A DNA stretch of 64,000 nt from Prostheceraeus crozeri (Eukaryota > Platyhelminthes > Polycladida > Euryleptidae): NCBI GenBank assembly GCA_907163375.1, contig CAJQUW010015339.1:62001-126000 (forward strand), given 5' to 3'. The position numbers were made by a program, and so were the translations under genes. Under the pieces are notes generated by a model. The model searched no databases. It was not told the DNA's origin and saw only the letters and a list, made by a program, of their open reading frames with translations. This document shows positions 10,473 through 22,486 of the stretch, in pieces (position 1 is the stretch's first letter; each line of letters opens with the position of its first letter).

Positions 10473-12919
10473 CACATAATTTAAAGACTCACCTCATCAG
10501 CAGATGTCAGCCTACAGAACTGTCGTAATTGTTCCTCTACCATCAATTGTGCTGGTTTGGTCAGTTTCAATCAGTTCCCATTTGTATCTCTTTAATAGAC
10601 AATGATATTGCGGTCTGAAATGCACAATAGAGTTTTTGATGCAAAAAGTATTGAATGTATTTGACGCACATAAGAGAAGGAATAGGCCATACAGAATGTA
10701 GCATAATTGAAAAATAGTAAGATGACACAGGTTTTGATCGAGCTTCTATTATAAGAATTAATCAGGTGATATTTTTAACTATCTTAGTATCTTTTATCAT
10801 CCCAATAATTTACAACAGCACGAATTAATCCATAACACATTTTCCCACGGTGGACAACATATGCCGGTTAAGCAGAAAATCCGATTTGATATTTGATGTC
10901 AAATAATTTCCCCATTAACTGAAATCAGTAACAATAACGTACCCTCACATGTCTTGCACAAATCTAAATTATACAGTGAAGCATTTGACCTATTTAAAAA
11001 ACCACAAAAATTCGTATTTAAAAAAAATATGCCAACCCTGCATGTAGGCCTGACAAACGACGGTTTAGATGTGCACGCAAGCTACATTATCGACAGTATC
11101 AATCAGCAAATTAAAAGAAGATTCAATCTTTTTCCATACGACCAGCTGGTACAGTGATAATAGTGTGGTCCCAAAGAAGCCCTGTGATCCTGATGTTTAG
11201 CACGACCACTTCACTTCAGTCATGTATCTTGGACAGTTTCAATGCCACATTGGTGGACTACTTTTTAGTTATCCCTTTCTCCCTCAAGAATAGATTTTCA
11301 GTAGATTCAATGACGCATGGGACGACTGCTGTGCACATTGCTAAGCGGTGCGCGCTGTCATGGTGAGGATTGTCCATAGAATATGGATTCTCTCTCTATA
11401 CTCGATGCTGATGAATTTCAGAGGAAGTTAACTTTCTTATGATTTGATACGATTTGATGAGGGACCACACTATCATCATCGTACCGACCAGCTCCCGAAT
11501 GAAACACCCACCGGAAGGCAGCCGCATACGCTGCGGATTCTATTCGAGAATCCGGAGAACGCTTGCAATTTTTTAAATGGAGGAAATTTACCACCCCTAT
11601 TTTTGGGAAATATGCCTCATCATCAAGGATCGAAGTCTCCATCTCCTATCAACGATCATGATGAATCACACGATTAATTCTTTAACTGAATGTACATTTT
11701 ATTTGGTAATTGAAGGACATTATAATTTGAATGGTTGGCTTATAATGTTTTTTCAAGTCATCTGTTTTTACACCTGATGTACAAATACAATTTATTTGCT
11801 ACTCACATGTCTGAATAATAGTGACCCACCATATGCACTCCATCTGGACACTCGACGCTAATGATCTTAAACAAAGGATGACAACATGCATATTACAGTA
11901 TCTTCAATGAATAGAGAAAACTGCGCCGTCAGTTTTCACTTCGACGAGCGGAATCACACCCACGCACTACATGAGGAATCCGTGAACTGACTGATAGACG
12001 TAGAGCGCGGCGAAGAAATGCTTTGCAATGTTCGAAAACGGGAGGCTCACCATCTTGAAGACATGATAATCCCTTCTCAGAATAGGTCAGAAATATAAAT
12101 TAGATAATTGCAGAGGTTGGGATGCATTAGAATAAAGTAATGCTTTAGAAATAATCATGAAAACTGATTACTCGTGCAACATGCTCGTGACACACTCGTG
12201 AAACATCGGGAAATGATAGCAATTCTCTGAGCGCCTTACACAGACTTCTAAATATAGCACCCAATATAGGATTCTCGTCACGGGAATTCCTATCGTTTCC
12301 TGAGAACGATTAGAGCAAGTTCGAAGCGAACTACAGTTCGATAGGATCTCGGAGTCGGTGAAATTTCACACGACTTAAACTGTTTCTTCGATTTAAAGCT
12401 CATATCATGACGTATCGAGTAGTTTTCACAAAGATAATACACAAGATTCATACAAGCAATATGGAAGTAAAACATACAATTTCGAACACAAGATCTGATT
12501 GCTCCATTCGTGCTGAAACTTATTTTCAAGCTCATTTGACCAAGCATCGAATCACAGGTCTTCAATGAGAGAAATTAGTGAATCAATGCCTTTTGAGACA
12601 ATTTCTCATCGATTCTTGTCAATCAAAAGTTTAATGCTCCTGACAACACACTGCGTTTTGGATGGCATATCAGATCTTATCTGAAAACATGTATTTAATT
12701 AATGTTTTGTTCTGACATTTAGGATAATTTGACTAATATTTCATAAATATTTAACAAAATTAAAAAGTTTTTTATAATTTTATTATTTTGCTTAGAAACT
12801 GGTAGGCCTCTAACAAAATTAGCAAACATAGTAGGGATTTATCAAAATTTCCATTTTTCACAAAATTACCAAACAGTTAGCAAGTTTCTAACAAAATTAT
12901 TCGGTTTGCTCGTCCCGGG

Positions 12920-13401
12920 TTAATATTGTGACTGAATAAATCATGCAACTCAGAAAATTGAGAACTATGATAGACGAAATGCGAGTATGCCTTTCATTCA
13001 GGCTTAGCTCATCCTTTTTATAGTCGTGCTGTAAAGTAATTACACAGTAAAAGCACTTACCAGTGTTGGGCAACCAAATTGGGATACCGGGCTACAGAAT
13101 TGACCCGCGAGAGAGTTCGATGGTCACCAACTTTCTAAAAAGCAGTAGTAGGCAAAAATTCCTTTAATCTGCACTTTTTAGCGTGCAGAAGCGTTACTGC
13201 ACTATACATAGCAATAGCCTCTTCCTTATATGACACAATTGAATGCATTCAGCTCCAACCGGCTTGAAACCGGCCGCTGGCCGCAAACTTTGAAGACCGG
13301 CCGGTTGATTTAATTAGACCCCTGTCAATTGTTGACAACATTCAGTCTAGAATAAATTGCTTAGTCAATAATATGTAATGGCTTGGGGCGGGAGGCGTAT
13401 A
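12920..13401. other. Non-coding, with an orphan hAT-like end
   Basis: CAGTGTTGGGCAACC at 13061 resembles the 5' terminus of many hAT elements, but I see no partner end. A CCGGCC-rich patch lies at 13256–13312. No gene is seen. Confidence 0.35.
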
Positions 13402-13433
13402 ATGATTGAGAAAAAACACACAAATCTCTCCCG

Positions 13434-13483
<50 letters not shown>

Positions 13484-13731
13484 CTGTATCAAAAATTTAA
13501 GTAAATAGAAAGTACACGGTAAAAATCGGCAAACGTTTCGCGTCCAGACGCTTGGTCACTACCTTTCTAAAAAAGCGCTTTCTCTCTTTTTTTTAGAAAG
13601 GCAGTGATCAAGCGTTTGGGGCGCGAAACGTTTGCCAATTCTTACCGCTTACTTTCTATATACTCAAATTTTTGATCCAGCAATATATACATATATATTT
13701 CGGGAGAGATATGTGTCTTTTTCTCAATCAG
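13402..13731. mobile_element. Foldback MITE with (AT)n in one arm
   Basis: Arms of about 150 bp are inverse copies, running from TGATTGAGAAAAA…CTCTCCCGAAATATATA inward to GGCAAACGTTTCGCG. TA dinucleotides flank both ends (13400–13401 and 13732–13733). The left arm holds an expanded (TA)n tract (about 13437–13482), while the right arm has only a short one. The whole would fold into a long hairpin. Confidence 0.8.
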
Positions 13732-15228
13732 TAGTCAATAATTACAACATTTATGACATGCAAGTGTAACTTAATTTGAGAGTATCTACGTGAATGCTTT
13801 GTGATATAAATATTACGAACTGTCCTTTAAAGTTTAAACAGTCAAAGAAATGATTGCCAGCAACTTATACATGTACATGTAGTTCAAACAGATATTCTAG
13901 CCTGTATGAATTTTGGAAGCATTGTATATTCATCAGTTTATCTTTTATAAATTTATCCTAGATCTCGAATAACCTGAAGACTGTTCAATCTTATTAAACG
14001 ATGTTTAACATGCCTATAAATTGTTCAAGTCTGAGGGCGTCTTTGTACTTTGTGCCTAGCGAGCTGGTAATCTGCAAAGTCGCCAGCAGGCCTATAGGAT
14101 TGATACATTATAAATTATTGTTACAACTGCAGTTTGCCTAATAGACAGTAGAAAAATCAGACTTGTAGACTGAATAATAATCTCTATCTATGCTCCTCGC
14201 CTATAAAGAGCAACGGCAAGTCTACCATTCATGCATAAAAAATTAATAAATAATAAATTCATTTATTGATATATAAATTATTAATAATTCATTAATAAAT
14301 CATTTATTAATAAAAAAGTATCATGAATTCCATGATAAAACTTCATGATAAATGGTTCCAAATTATCATAAGCCTTTTATCATCAAATTTATCATGATAA
14401 TTTTCGTAAAGGATATGTTATGTGGAGGTTGAATAGTGTCTAACATCATACTAATAGGTTGACCATGTAATGTCTGACGATCAAAGCTCTAATCAACCGG
14501 CATAGAGACGTCAGCTGTCCCATCCGCGATAGGCCGGTTCTGAATTAGACGCCAGTCACCGGCCCGTCCATCGGCCGGCCGGTTTTGATGACGCTGGCCG
14601 CCAAAAACCCGCTCGGTTCCAACCTTGGTATACAGAACTTGTTTGTTAACTAATAAAAGAATAATATTTCTAAATTCTATGTACATAATGAAAGGTGAAC
14701 AGGCCTTTCTAATTACTGAAGTTGATCTTTTCCAAAAATAAATTACAGCAATGTGACCTTTGTGAAAGAATGATCTTTAATAAATGATCATGATTTTACT
14801 TTTTCTATGTTTGCAATTCACTGATACCTGCAACATTATTACTAGCATACACCTGTTTCAGGTATAATAGTTTCTCTTGCAATGGACGCTAGCTCATTTA
14901 GATTTGATGCCATGATCTGCTAGAATGATTTTCGTAAAAGAGGAAACTTATGTGCATCATGTTCAAAATATTTTAAACTATCTCTAGTCCTTTTTGCAAG
15001 CCGGGGTAAACGCATATGGAGGTATCCATAGTCGATGTATCTGAATTAAAGATGCAGTCACCACATTCCATTGCTGTTATAGAACGTGTCATGGCACCGT
15101 TAGCAGATGGCTGCTAGATCAACAATCACTTAAAAGCAATTAGAGTGCATCATAAGAGCATATGGATCATGATGTGGATGCACTCGTACATCTTGTTAAG
15201 TCTTGCTCAAAAGTTAGACCGGTTTGCA
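13732..15228. other. AT-rich non-coding stretch
   Basis: At 14221–14405 there is a run of TAATAAAT/ATTTATTA and ATCATGATAA palindromes with no coding potential. At 14510–14632 a CCGGCC-rich patch resembles the 13256–13312 patch in inverse orientation. No gene is seen. Confidence 0.4.
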
Positions 15229-15739
15229 TAGTGTTTGGAATTCCCGGGACAAGTTCAGATCCCGGGAATTCGGGACAAAGCTTCTTCGAATCCCGGGATC
15301 CCGGGATGTTTCCCGGGACAAACCAAAATTCCCAAAAAGTGCCATGTTGTTGGCAATTTTGCTAGCTCGACTATTTTCTAGGTGCATTGGAAGGGTTTGT
15401 ATTTACCAATTTATTTTACTGGTGGCTATTTTCGAGTTGTATTGGAAAAGTAATAGCATTTAGAGACACTTTAATCACGGTACCGTACATTTGAGATGCA
15501 ATTAATCAAGAAAGCTTTTTTAATCACGATTAATGCCTGGGAAAGCTGTATTGTCAAAATTGCTAACTGCTGCAGTTGCTTACTGATAGAATTATTTCTA
15601 ATTTTGGTACAAATTCTGCGGCAATTCTTGTACGGTACCGGTACAAAGTTACGAAAGTAGTTAGTAGGCCTATTGAGTTATGAACCAGTTGTGTTTGACA
15701 TACATGTAATTAATTATATTACACCTAGGCCTACATGTA

Positions 15740-15827
15740 CCTCATACTCCTTATGATTGCGCGTATTGAAATGCCGTCCTCTGCTGCTAGTCTTGCCAGC
15801 ATTTCTACTAGTGATGATCGCTTAGCA
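15740..15827 (-). pseudogene. Outer hAT transposase, downstream fragment
   Basis: Minus-strand reading gives SLVEMLARLAAEDGISIRAI, which resembles the region after the BED finger in BED-type hAT transposases. It continues in frame from the fragment at 24556–24794 across the 8-bp duplication of the inserted element, showing that the insertion split this gene. The frame ends shortly after; the catalytic core is missing. Confidence 0.65.
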
Positions 15828-16852
15828 CAGTGTTTCCCAACGTGGGCGATATCGCCCCCTAGGGGGCGAAAATACATAGGAGGGGGGCACAAGTTGATAA
15901 GGGGCGATATGGGGGGCGATTAAGAATAAATCGAGATGCCTTGACTATCTTCTACCATCTCTTGTCATATTACCGTGCGTTGCATGCCACGCAGCGCTCT
16001 GCATTTCCTTATTCCGTTGGTCACGAAACACTGCTGATGTGTGTGCGCTTTAGGGGAGTCAGCAATCTGTGCTTCTATTGGTTCTTGTCTATGATGATCA
16101 ATTCTGTCATGCTATCACGCAATGGGAAGAGTTCGATTCACTCTATTCGATTATTTCTCTGTGTCGAGAACTGAGAACTCGTTAACTGTGCCCTGTAACC
16201 ATTGCAACCAGGGCCCGCGGAACAATTTTTCACGAGGGGGGGCCATAAGATTTGTACAATGCTTCATCACAATAAGATTGAATAAACATAAAAGATTGTG
16301 TTTACAAACATTTTTCGCAATCGCAATGTAGGCATTATTGATCTGCATCAATATCTTTATTTATTTTCTCTATTTTTCTATCTATTTTATTATTTGATTT
16401 ATGGTCATAGTGCAAAGTATAATCATGAAAGCTAATCATAAATCACAAACTTAGATAGAAGTTGCAGATATAATTCGACGAATTGATAGACAAAATCTGT
16501 TGATCAAAGTGAACATCTTTCTTGTGAAATATACCAATGCAGTATAAGTAGCTCCAATGCTCTGTTAGAAGTAATACAGTTGTATCACATGTCTAATTGA
16601 AATCACTGTAATTCATCGATCATCTTAAAAAATCAATTCACTGTATAAATTTTAGCGATATCTCACTTCTGTACTACACCATTATACTTTATTGCCATGT
16701 TAAATGAAATGAAAGAAAAAGCAAGCAGCCTATTCAAAATTTCAATAATAAGTACCTGTTAGTGTAGGGCTTTCAATATAATCTCATACTGATTGTGATT
16801 ATTATAAACAAGTGCTTGTTTGTGTATAACACTATATTTCGCGCGGAAGAAA

Positions 16853-18775
16853 TCACATGCGCTTGGAAGAGAACACTTTTCGTCGTTCATCAGTCTTCGA
16901 AATGAAATTGTCACATAAGTCATTCGTGTCGATGTTGTCGAGAAATGCCTTGTGAATATTGCACACTGCCAAAGCGGTAAGCCGTTCCTGTCCCATGCTG
17001 CTTCTTTGCCAATTCTTCAGTCTTCGAAGGGTGCTGAACGTTCTTTCAGCACTAGCCACAGAAACAGGAAATGTTAGTAAGAGTCTTGCTAACCGAGTCA
17101 CCTCCGGAAAGAACACCAGTGATGTCTCAGGACTTGATCTTAGCATCGCTAGGAATTCATCGAACGACGTCGGATTGGACTTGGTCTGCTTTGCTAATGT
17201 TGGTAAAGTCTTCAATTCATGTTGAAGGGCATCATCGTCGACTGTTGGGAAATACTCGCTTCTCCATACTTTTTCTATTTCTCGCGCATTCTTTTCCTCC
17301 TTGCATGCATTGACCAAAGATGTTTCAATGTCATGACAAGTTTTCAAAAAGTTGTCATCGAATCGCTTGTCTAATGTTTGAATCATTCTATCAATTATGC
17401 TGAAATAATCTACTCTGTATTGGTCATAAATTGATGAATGATGGAAGGTCGATCCAGGATTCTCATCCAACCACTTAGGCAGACGTTTCCTTCTCACTGC
17501 TTCAGGACAAGGTAATCCATTCTCTTCCCGAAAACTGTTTGTCTTCTCCAAAACATCTGAGAAGGACTGATCCGTACGCAAGGTTTTCATGTGGTGTTTT
17601 AACAGGATAATCGCCTGATGTGCATGTCCGATTGACATCTTTGGACTTTGCAGTTTCTTTGCCAATTTTTCCGATTCTTCAAAAATTGTGAGAGAAATAT
17701 GCAAGCCCAAAATTGTTTCGAATTTCATCAGCTTCTTATAATTCGAATCAGCTTTCGATCGAGATTCCGAAGAGTAGGTTTTATCCAACGAAATTTTGTA
17801 AAAAAGTTTAATCAAAGGTTGGAAGTTTCGTAGAATAGCTGCAATGCCTTTAACACGGATAACCCATCGAGTAGGGCAAAGGGCAACTAACTGACTGAAG
17901 TCTTTCAAATCGTCCTCCAAACTGTTGGCAATTTCTTCGCAAATGTTGTTGTACTGCTGTAGTCGCTTGCCCGATTCTTTGACGAAAACAGCAACCCGAC
18001 GGACGCGTTCCAGAGTATCACTTATCAACTTTTCTTTCTTTGCTGTTTCTTGAAGACAGAGGTCGAGACGATGGTTTGCACAATGTTGGTATCGTGCTGA
18101 GGGGAAGTCCTTTTTAATTGCAGCTTGTGCCCCCTTGAATGCTGCACTCATATTCGATGCACCATCAAATCCAAGACCACAACATTTTTCGAATGGGATG
18201 TTGAAGCGAATAGCGACGTCCTTCAGTGCTGCTGCGATAGACTGCCCGGATGAATCTGAGATGTTATAGTATCCAAGGAAAAGATCATGTGATTGGAAGT
18301 CGGACCGTACAATTCTGAAGAGAACAGTCAACTGTTCGTGACCTTGAATATCCTGAGTTCCATCGGCAATACAACTGAAGAAATCAGCCTTCTGTATCTC
18401 TGATGCAATGCTTCGCTGAATACTCTCAGCTATTTCCTGGATCATTTCATTTTGCATGTCGTGCGACAACCAATTGTCTCGACGAATAATCCAGTCTTTA
18501 ACATCTTTATTATCATTGCCGCGTAATTTCAGGAGCTGGAAGAAATTGCCTTCACTTGAGGTGCTACCTTGAAAAGCAATGCCTTGACGACTGAGGTACA
18601 TCGCACTTTCAAAAATGGCTGTTAGTGCACGTCGATGAGCTACAGCTTCTAAATCAGCCTGTTTCGATAACTGGGTGGGTATTGAAGGTTTTGCAAGATT
18701 TTTTAGAGCGGATCGGGCGGAAGTATGCTGAGTTGCCCTCTCGTGGTCCACGAACCTTTTCGGACATTTTTCCAA
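16853..18775 (-). CDS. hAT transposase body (ZMYM1-like)
   Basis: The protein matches the DUF4371-plus-hAT-C layout of zinc finger MYM-type 1-like transposases. Seen in order: a first catalytic Asp in 'CIADGTQD', a second Asp in 'GLGFDGASNMS', a Cys-rich 'CANHRLDLCLQ' segment, and near the C-terminus 'FPVSVASAERTFSTLRRLK', which holds the catalytic Glu and dimerisation region, then 'GQERLTALAVCNIH'. All expected catalytic residues are present. The frame opens without an ATG (TTG) because the true N-terminus, with the TTF-type finger, lies in the overlapping upstream frame (18703–19308). Joining them needs one single-base frame change near 18745–18770, so this copy is probably inactive unless the shift is an assembly error. 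Confidence 0.85.
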   Translation of the reverse strand: MEKCPKRFVDHERATQHTSARSALKNLAKPSIPTQLSKQADLEAVAHRRALTAIFESAMYLSRQGIAFQGSTSSEGNFFQLLKLRGNDNKDVKDWIIRRDNWLSHDMQNEMIQEIAESIQRSIASEIQKADFFSCIADGTQDIQGHEQLTVLFRIVRSDFQSHDLFLGYYNISDSSGQSIAAALKDVAIRFNIPFEKCCGLGFDGASNMSAAFKGAQAAIKKDFPSARYQHCANHRLDLCLQETAKKEKLISDTLERVRRVAVFVKESGKRLQQYNNICEEIANSLEDDLKDFSQLVALCPTRWVIRVKGIAAILRNFQPLIKLFYKISLDKTYSSESRSKADSNYKKLMKFETILGLHISLTIFEESEKLAKKLQSPKMSIGHAHQAIILLKHHMKTLRTDQSFSDVLEKTNSFREENGLPCPEAVRRKRLPKWLDENPGSTFHHSSIYDQYRVDYFSIIDRMIQTLDKRFDDNFLKTCHDIETSLVNACKEEKNAREIEKVWRSEYFPTVDDDALQHELKTLPTLAKQTKSNPTSFDEFLAMLRSSPETSLVFFPEVTRLARLLLTFPVSVASAERTFSTLRRLKNWQRSSMGQERLTALAVCNIHKAFLDNIDTNDLCDNFISKTDERRKVFSSKRM

Positions 18776-19308
18776 TTTGAAAATCCTTTTTCGAGGAATG
18801 AATTCTCAAGTCGTTGTGTTGGCAAAAATAATTTTAAGAAGTATGCTCGAGTGCAGATGCTACACGTCACGCTATCAACACTGCCATCATCAGACGTTTT
18901 TGGAACATAATTTAACCATTCGTGCTTATCAAACCAAATTGGGAGGAAAGCTCGGTGGCGGTCACCAAACTGACGCTTCGGAAAGTCAAATCCTCTCGGT
19001 TGATATGGTGTTAAATTATCATCTAGAAGTTCCTGAGTAGTGCTAGTCGTTGGGTCTGAGATCGTGGAGCATGCTTTTGGAAGAGATGATTCAATTGGCA
19101 ACTTTTCTTGTGCTGTTGACTCGTCTTCCTGAAGTTCTTCATGTCGATGTGGAGAAGTTGGAGACATCACTAATGACCTTGCAGTAGATGACTGGGCTAT
19201 AGCAACGGGACATTCGGAGACCAGGGGTGATTGAGAAGGTGTAGAGGTAGAAATAAGTGATGGGCGGTATTTCTTATTGCTGTTGGACTCTTGGTTCAAC
19301 CAATCCAA
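18703..19308 (-). CDS. hAT transposase N-terminal part with TTF-type zinc finger
   Basis: The first ~100 residues are Ser/Thr-rich and disordered. A TTF-type zinc finger follows: 'FPKRQFGDRHRAFLPIWF', then a tryptophan-containing turn, C-x2-C ('VTCSIC') and 'GFSNWKN'. In related proteins this is directly followed by K-x-F-x2-HE and the transposase body. Here the matching continuation (RFVDHERATQH) is in the adjacent frame, which starts at about 18775. The two therefore form one gene with a frameshift. An ATG at 19308 is a credible start, though an upstream exon is possible. Confidence 0.75.
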   Translation of the reverse strand: MDWLNQESNSNKKYRPSLISTSTPSQSPLVSECPVAIAQSSTARSLVMSPTSPHRHEELQEDESTAQEKLPIESSLPKACSTISDPTTSTTQELLDDNLTPYQPRGFDFPKRQFGDRHRAFLPIWFDKHEWLNYVPKTSDDGSVDSVTCSICTRAYFLKLFLPTQRLENSFLEKGFSNWKNVRKGSWTTRGQLSILPPDPL

Positions 19309-22300
19309 AATCGACTTTCTTTTGCTCCTGAAAGAAAGTGAAACTATATTTCATCTTCCAAAAAATACGTCATGTTGTGTAGATTATGTAGTTGGTTTTT
19401 TCAACATAATTTCAGATTTGTTTATAGTTTTATCTCTAAGCTTCTGAAGCTTTTGTAGAACGTGAAATTAATAATCTATTCTAAAAAATGCAGGTAAAAT
19501 TCATAAAATATATAAATTGCCTGATAAAATCCATAATGAAGCATCAGCTACTGCAAATCGAATAATGTTGAAATAATGCTTGCGAGAGATTTAACATGGT
19601 GTTAAACTTACATGGTTATAGACAAGGCTGGACTGACAATTGACTCAACACTTCTTAATGACTCCTTGTAATAGATTAGTCGAACTGAAAATGCAAAAGA
19701 AGAGTGTTAATTTAGTGCAAATCCATCACCATCATATCTGTTATTACAAATTATGGAGTGGGAACTCAGTTAGTAATATTCAACAGTGGTTTATTATTAG
19801 AGAAGTGACAGTTTTACTTTTTGGTGGACGAGGCAGAATAACTACGAATAATATTGAAAAATTAATCATAAAGGCAGAAGTATGAGTGGGCCTCACTAAA
19901 ACATTTGACATGATGACCTGGTAATGATGAATCGATTTAAATAACTAATGTCTTATGCCTAGGCATAAGATAATATAATATCTATTATAGGCATAATCAT
20001 TTCCATTGTAACAGTTTATACACAATAAATTCGATTCACGAAATGATGTTAGTATCTATTTCTCAATCATCTGGTTCCATCTGTGGTCCTCATTTATATA
20101 GTGAACTGCATTATCTTTCCTAAATATTGATAATATATGTTTGCTATTTAATGTACTTAATTTCGATTTTGAGTTCTTTTTTTAAAATTTAGGATACATG
20201 TTTTTATTTTCCTGTTTCAAGTCTCCACGTCTCTTCCAAGTGAAACCCCAAACATTTTCATTTAGAAGTATGTCATCACACACTTACGTTTGACCATTGG
20301 TCTACATATCTCTTTCTCAATATTATAATGGGTCCAGTTCGGATCCAAGTAACGTAGGCATTCAATATACGCATCGTTTAATAAACTCTTTTTCTATACT
20401 CATAATTGTGTGACACAATTGAGCAAAGATTATTGGCTATATAGACCCGGCTATAATTAAGCTTACTTATTCTAAATTTGAAATTCGATTTTGCAGATAG
20501 TTCATAGATATATAGCTCTGAGTATTGATCATCACATGAAAAATATCTTAAGATAATCTAGAATTAAGATTATAATGATATTCTAAGATAAAAACATCAA
20601 AAGATATTCTATTCAACACATCGATCCCTTTCTGCACCTACAAATATTCTTTATTGCATAATGTCATGATGATCATCATTTCAGTGAAGAACTGGAAGTA
20701 GGCTAGCTTTTCCATTCAGTCGTTGTTCTTTTCATCTAGTTTCTTGGCTTTCATGTTCTTCCGCTTTGTGTTTACAGTGCATTATGCTCTCATCTTCAAA
20801 TACAATAATTGCAATGTTGATTGTGGCAATAGAGCTGCGCATTGGCTTCAAAATGAGACCTTATTTGTTAGTTCCTGTTGGATAACTAAAACGTCATGTT
20901 ACATTGAAATTTAGTTACTATTTTTATGCCGCAACATACACATCGAATTTGACATTCTTGTAAGGAGCATCTTGGTGTCTTTGGAGGCGTGGACTTCTGA
21001 GAAATTATTTCAACATATTTAATCCTACCTTAAAGCTACACGCAAGATGATACATGCCACCATCTCTATTCCTCATTTAAAAAATGAATTGTCTTATCGT
21101 TCCTAATTATTGAAACTATCTTTGCTATTTACTTGATTCATATGAATGATTATGATGCGATGAGCATTTGAGTGCATGCATTATAGTGTGAGTGTCATCG
21201 AAAGCGTGGACTTTTGAGTAATTATTTCTACACATTTAATCCTACCTTAAAGCTACCCACAAGATGAGACGTGCCACCATCTCATGATCGGAGCTGCTGG
21301 CGAATCGAAAGCAACTTTAAACTTCCGTCTTCACTCTCAGGCCGGTCCTTCTCAGACGGTCGATCCAATCAGGGTGCCTGCTAGCTTCTCAGACTGTCAA
21401 AGTTGTTGCTTGTCGACACTACACCCAGACAGGTCATCCGACCCAGGTAGGGGAGGAATGCTAAAATGTCTAATTAAACATACAGTAACTGGTGGCCAAC
21501 CGTTTCTGAGGGTGATCCTACTTCTATTGGCCGGATCGGTGGTACGCTAAGCCCATGAGTTATTCTTCCTTCGACTGCTTCATTAGCGGATCTCTTCCGC
21601 GTTCCAACCAAAGAGAAACACCCGGACATAAGTCCGGGGCCGAGGTCTCTCACGTCGAAGTTAGTCGTAACTGCTTCCAGGAACGACGCAGCGACTGGGC
21701 TTCTGGAGCCGCTGAAGGGGTTACCCTATACCGTATTGTACCACCGACCTTGAGTGTGAAAACATCAATTTCATCATTTCATAATGAATTTTACTTACCG
21801 TGAATTCAAGTCAAAGTGCAGAAAATCCGCTAAACGTTTAACAAAATCTGTTATATGTGGACGATGCGACAGAAGTCAACTATGGTCTATCCTTTGATGC
21901 ATAAGTTATCCACCAACATTTAAGACATCTTGAGAGCGAATCGAATAGCGAGCACATGTTGTAAGCATTTCAATTGATAAACCACTACACATGTGGGTGG
22001 ACGGTCCATGGGTCGCACGGATTTGAAAGCACTTTGTCGACTTTCTTGCGTCAGAACTCGCAGAGTTGATGAGGAGAACATCTGTTAATTTAAGTGCATA
22101 ATGATGAATACGCAATATCTCAACAGTTGCCGGCAGCCAAAGCTGATGTATCATAAACAAACACTTTGCGGAGGTGGTTACAATCCTTGGTTTCACATGT
22201 TTATGTGTTGATTAGCTTTCTGTCAGTTAATGTTAGCGGAAATGATGCAGCGCGATAGAGGTCGTTTCATCTCCCGACTTTGTACTTATTTAATAAAGAA

Positions 22301-22436
22301 TTAGATTGCAAATTATCATCAAGATGAATATTTTAACAGCCCAAATTTGAGGGGGGGCCAAACACACACGTGGCCCCGGCAAATTTTTCGAGGGGGGGCC
22401 TGGCCTCCCCTGGCCCCCCCACTTCCGCGGCCCATG
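19309..22436. other. Inner hAT 5' non-coding region
   Basis: This is mostly AT-rich sequence with no coding signal. A 90-bp direct repeat (GCGTGGACTT…TTAATCCTACCTTAAAGCTAC) occurs at 20987–21085 and 21204–21295. A GC-rich block of different composition follows at 21284–21770. Confidence 0.5.
21284..21770. other. GC-rich insert of unknown origin
   Basis: About 490 bp with clearly higher GC than its neighbours lies inside the inner hAT. A plus-strand frame of 88 codons (21284–21550) covers half of it, but no motif is recognisable and the other strand is equally unconvincing. It could be captured host exon or RNA-gene sequence. I could not match it to ribosomal RNA or a tRNA by eye. Confidence 0.4.
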
Positions 22437-22486
22437 ATTGCAACATCGACAAAAAGGTTCATTATCTTCAAGCGCATTCTGTAGTG

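Larger units (their letters stand above)
9613..12919. mobile_element. 3.3-kb region bounded by imperfect inverted ends (CCCGGGACGA)
   Basis: The left end reads CCCGGGACGAACACACC and the right end, inverted, CCCGGGACGAGCAAACC. AT-rich similarity continues for at least 45 bases inward (TTTTGTTA-A-ATxTGG). A target duplication is not clear (only TT on both sides), so the superfamily is open. No transposase is recognisable inside. Short open frames at 10954–11366 show no known motif. Confidence 0.5.
16209..22436. mobile_element. Inner hAT element (ZMYM1/TTF-finger type), 6.2 kb
   Basis: The left terminus CAGGGCCCGCGGAA and inverted right terminus CATGGGCCGCGGAA are imperfect inverse ends, each followed by a G-run (GAGGGGGGGCC). 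The 8-bp target duplication ATTGCAAC is exact (16201–16208 and 22437–22444). It carries a minus-strand transposase in two overlapping frames (16853–18775 and 18703–19308). This is the youngest of the three nested insertions because neither of the others interrupts it. Confidence 0.92.

Noticed and set aside
13256-14632. CCGGCC-rich patches as two ends of one hAT element
   Set aside because: The ends align poorly (CAGCTCCAACCGG versus CAAGGTTGGAACC) and the flanking octamers differ, so no target duplication supports it.
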